Shown: one piece after another, positions 44,742 to 46,234 of the stretch
Position numbering within the stretch: the stretch's first letter is position 1
Layout: each line of letters starts with the position of its first letter
Assembly (NCBI GenBank): GCA_036986275.1
Contig: BTRG01000011.1
Span: 1-46,234 of the forward strand
DNA from: BTRG01 sp036986275
Lineage (GTDB): Bacteria > Pseudomonadota > Gammaproteobacteria > Acidiferrobacterales > SZUA-150
Reading direction: 5' to 3'
DNA length: 46,234 nt
Notes under the pieces: generated by a model
The model's database searches: none
What the model was told of the DNA's origin: nothing
The model's input: the letters and a program-made list of their open reading frames with translations, nothing else
Made by a program: the position numbers and the translations under genes

Positions 44742-44950
44742 AATGTATGTACTGTCAGGGTGAAATGGCGCGCGGGACGGCGCCGTTTCATATCGATCGT
44801 AAAGATGTTCACATCGGCCTGGATAAAGTTCCCGCGTGGGTTTGTACCCAATGCGGAGAAGCCTATTTCGAAGAAAGTGAGGTGGATGCGATGCAGGAAA
44901 TTATTAAAGCTGTAGATGAACAAGTGGGGAAGCTGGCCCATACGGCATGA
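44738..44950 (+). CDS. YgiT-type zinc finger protein, probable antitoxin
   Basis: A 70-residue protein with two CxxC pairs (CMYC at 3-6 and CTQC at 36-39) that resemble the zinc-binding N-terminal half of MqsA (YgiT). A C-terminal helix of about 25 residues (VDAMQEIIKAVDEQVG) replaces the DNA-binding domain of MqsA, so operator binding is uncertain. It overlaps the DUF4258 gene by four bases, implying coupled translation. Together they form a likely toxin-antitoxin module. Confidence 0.78.
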   Translation: MKCMYCQGEMARGTAPFHIDRKDVHIGLDKVPAWVCTQCGEAYFEESEVDAMQEIIKAVDEQVGKLAHTA

Positions 44951-45030
44951 AGCTTGTTTCGTCAACACGTTAACGTCGAACACTTAATGAGGCTCCGCTT
45001 GTCAAGGGAAAAACAGCTATGAGAAAAACT

Positions 45031-45080
45031 GGGTCAGGGAGAAATATACACTAACTATAAGTAATAGTTGCTCTCTGATC
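45031..45080. repeat. GGTCAGAG-type hairpin, copy 1
   Basis: Left arm GGGTCAGGGAGAAAT, right arm AGTTGCTCTCTGATC; they pair imperfectly. Copy 2 at 45899 is cleaner. Hairpins of this type resemble REP-like elements that are moved by REP-associated tyrosine transposases; none is encoded in the window. Confidence 0.45.
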
Positions 45081-45232
45081 TGAGGAATCCAGGTCACTGT
45101 TGTAGCAGGTGGATATCCGGGTGATCATCGATAAACGCCTGGACATGTCGGCGATACCACGGAAAGGCCTTTTCAGGCGCTGAGAAAAGGGGTTCCTTAC
45201 AATACAAAACTATGATTGAGAACATTTGGCGG

Positions 45233-45277
45233 CATATTACAATATTGGAGCCTGCTTCATATCACAATATTGGTGCC
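45233..45277. repeat. Two 20-base direct repeats
   Basis: CATATTACAATATTGGAGCC (45233-45252) and CATATCACAATATTGGTGCC (45258-45277), period 25 bases, two mismatches. They lie just left of the cassette start and have no known role. Confidence 0.6.
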
Positions 45278-45294
45278 AGCCGTATAATCAACTG

Positions 45295-45829
45295 TTAGCG
45301 CTTAAGGGAAACACATGGCTGATGATCGATACAACAGATGGCAAGGCCTAGCAATAAACCAGCTATCGGTAGCTGTAGCTCTTATTTCTGGTCTTTCGGT
45401 CTCAGGCCTTGCTTTTGGTTTCTCTCTAATTCAAAACGAAGGGTTTAATGCCTGCGGAACATTCAAGGTAATGTTCGTGTGGTCATTTCCGCTACTTATG
45501 TTGGCCGCCCTGTTTAGTTGTTCCGCTGTTATATCAAGATTGCTAGATTTTCGGCTTACTGCGCGCAAGGTAAGAAAAGACCAAAAGCCGGACTACTCTC
45601 GTCCTCTAAAAATGTTCTGGCTTGGGCCGGACGCTTATGGCCGTATCACATGGGCACTGTTCTGGCTAAGCTGTATCGTGTTTCTTGTGGGCATAATTTT
45701 TCTATTTACTTCTATATGGGCGACATATGCCAATCGTTTGTAGTCCAGTGTATGCGCTAACAAGGTGTTCAAGTCGTTCGCTATCGCTCACTGGGACGCG
45801 CCAAAAGCGGCGCGCCCCTTAACACAACG
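45295..45829 (+). mobile_element. Integron-type gene cassette
   Basis: A 535-base unit with the layout of a mobile gene cassette: recombination core G|TTAGCGC at its left end, 20 bases to the ATG of a single promoterless gene, and an attC site right after the stop. The left end (TTAGCGC) joined to the last base of the right attC gives GTTAGCGC, the exact complement of the R'' box GCGCTAAC at 45754. That match is expected if the cassette was inserted by IntI from a circular form. No integron integrase gene is in the window. Confidence 0.82.
45315..45743 (+). CDS. Cassette-borne membrane protein of unknown function
   Basis: A 142-residue protein with three predicted membrane helices (about 15-37, 54-76, 112-136) and a basic, Lys/Arg-rich loop between the second and third (RKVRKDQKPDYSRPLK). 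ATG 45315 lies behind AAGGGAAA, 20 bases from the cassette border, as is common for cassette genes without their own promoter. No family is recognised. Codon use seems more AT-rich than the core genes, consistent with transfer. Confidence 0.75.
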   Translation: MADDRYNRWQGLAINQLSVAVALISGLSVSGLAFGFSLIQNEGFNACGTFKVMFVWSFPLLMLAALFSCSAVISRLLDFRLTARKVRKDQKPDYSRPLKMFWLGPDAYGRITWALFWLSCIVFLVGIIFLFTSIWATYANRL

Positions 45830-45836
45830 TTGAGGC
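45754..45836 (+). mobile_element. attC recombination site
   Basis: R'' box GCGCTAAC (45754-45761), L'' GTGTTCAAG (45765-45773), L' CTTAACAC (45818-45825) and R' core G|TTGAGG with cleavage after 45829. L'' and L' pair with one unpaired C in L'', the extrahelical base that orients IntI. Between them, GGGACGCGCC and GGCGCGCCCC form an inner stem with one mismatch. The order and the extrahelical base are the defining signs of attC. Confidence 0.82.
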
Positions 45837-45898
45837 TGTAGAAAAAGCCAAAAAAGACCTTTAACTATTGGTATAATGGCCTAACACCACTGCCATTC

Positions 45899-45946
45899 GG
45901 GTCAGAGAGCAATTTTCGCTAATATTAGAAACAATTGTTCTCTGAC
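45899..45946. repeat. GGTCAGAG-type hairpin, copy 2
   Basis: Arms GTCAGAGAGCAATT (45901-45914) and AATTGTTCTCTGAC (45933-45946) are inverted repeats with one mismatch and an 18-base AT-rich loop. The same type of hairpin lies at 45031, on the other side of the cassette. Confidence 0.7.
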
Positions 45947-46119
45947 ATCTATTTTTTTATATTTTTGTTGTATGGGTATTTGGAATAGTAATATTCTTTA
46001 TTCTCTATACATTACCCATATTTGGAAGATCGATTGAAGGAGATAATCTCATAAAGGAGAACATGGCCTTAACGAAAGAAGAGGTCAAGAACATGCTAGG
46101 TCGTGGCTATCATAAGTAA
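45946..46119 (+). pseudogene. 3' remnant of a small membrane protein gene
   Basis: An open frame of 57 codons begins immediately at the end of the hairpin at 45946 and runs to TAA 46119. It encodes a hydrophobic segment (WVFGIVIFFILYTLPIFG) and a polar end (MALTKEEVKNMLGRGYHK). No start codon precedes the membrane part, so the 5' end was probably removed when the hairpin inserted. An 18-codon frame from ATG 46064, with a GGAG site, is the only part with a normal start. Confidence 0.4.
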
Positions 46120-46207
46120 AATTAGCTCGAAAACTATAAAGATATTTGCAATATTATTTATTGTGTCTGGAGGGCTCACACTTGTTGGAATTATCACAAA
46201 TGCTTAG
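46103..46207 (+). CDS. Possible very small membrane peptide
   Basis: A 34-codon frame from GTG 46103 to TAG 46207 that overlaps the end of the preceding remnant. It encodes one hydrophobic segment (IFAILFIVSGGLTLVGIIT). Translation would depend on coupling to the upstream frame. Weakly supported; it may be part of the same decayed gene. Confidence 0.25.
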   Translation: MAIISKISSKTIKIFAILFIVSGGLTLVGIITNA

Positions 46208-46234
46208 TAGCAGAGCTCGAACCAATAGCAAAAC

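Larger units (their letters stand above)
44951..45294. other. Spacer with hairpin and short direct repeats
   Basis: A 344-base gene-free stretch left of the integron cassette. It contains an imperfect hairpin of the GGTCAGRGAG type (45031-45080) and two 20-base direct repeats (45233-45252 and 45258-45277, 18 of 20 identical). No complete left attC is recognised; only the final recombination core G|TTAGCGC is clear at 45294. Confidence 0.5.

Noticed and set aside
45886..45894. A second attC start (GGCCTAAC) right of the cassette
   Set aside because: The box matches the R'' consensus, but no matching L'', L' or R' follows within the window.
1..46234. tRNA or rRNA genes
   Set aside because: No T-loop (GGTTCGAATCC-type) sequence with matching acceptor stem and no rRNA core sequence was seen on either strand.

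Overview
The window reads as chromosomal DNA of a gammaproteobacterium. The evidence is the block yicC-gmk-rpoZ-spoT-ridA-recG-ubiA, an RNase PH/PP2C/kinase cluster divergent from yicC, a bifunctional SpoT with an RFKD motif, HemJ instead of HemG or HemY, and a glycine cleavage operon with a split P-protein under a tandem glycine riboswitch. Several of these traits are common in purple-sulfur and sulfur-oxidising relatives (Chromatiales-like), but the genus cannot be fixed from sequence alone. Almost all of the window is housekeeping DNA with ordinary spacing. No tRNA, rRNA, CRISPR array or intact transposase was seen.

Layout. 1-2.4 kb: a dispersed repeat, then doxX, a frameshifted pirin gene and a divergent YhaJ-like LysR regulator. 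2.4-5.0 kb: an AT-rich leader with DnaA-box-like motifs, then priA. 5.0-6.0 kb: a small lipoprotein and a secreted protein of unknown role. 6.0-6.5 kb: decayed, repeat-bearing spacer. 6.5-18.4 kb (minus strand): a kinase/PP2C phosphatase pair, rph, rdgB, an AlkD-like gene, hemW, a TlpA-like thioredoxin, a DinB-fold protein, hemJ, and an efflux set (TolC, a very short adaptor-like lipoprotein, an RND pump). 18.6-26.2 kb (plus): yicC, gmk, rpoZ, spoT, ridA, recG, ubiA. 26.3-32.6 kb: a small membrane protein, aroE, a gamma-carbonic-anhydrase-like protein, glutathione reductase, srkA, a YgiM-like SH3 protein, a DUF4124-glutaredoxin protein and exonuclease III.

32.7-37.8 kb looks like an ion-uptake cluster. 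An orphan PhnD-type binding protein diverges from an OprP-type porin, followed by a ferric-ion binding protein and a fused double permease. A possible Fur box lies in the divergent gap, and no ATPase gene is present. The porin frame is cut by a stop six codons before an apparent native C-terminus that ends in Phe. 37.9-44.0 kb is a glycine regulon: tandem riboswitch, lipA, gcvT, gcvH, gcvPA, a thiol peroxidase gene (tpx), gcvPB. LipA supplies the lipoyl cofactor used by GcvH, GcvT handles the methylene transfer and GcvPA/PB decarboxylate glycine.

44.1-46.2 kb is accessory DNA. It holds a DUF4258/YgiT-zinc-finger pair that looks like a toxin-antitoxin module, a mobile integron-type gene cassette (45295-45829) with a recognisable attC site including an extrahelical base, two related GGTCAGAG hairpins, and gene remnants. 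The observations most worth following up are the cassette, the nonsense codon in the porin, the minimal RND adaptor, tpx inside the gcv operon, the spoT start lying inside rpoZ, and the DnaA-box cluster before priA.
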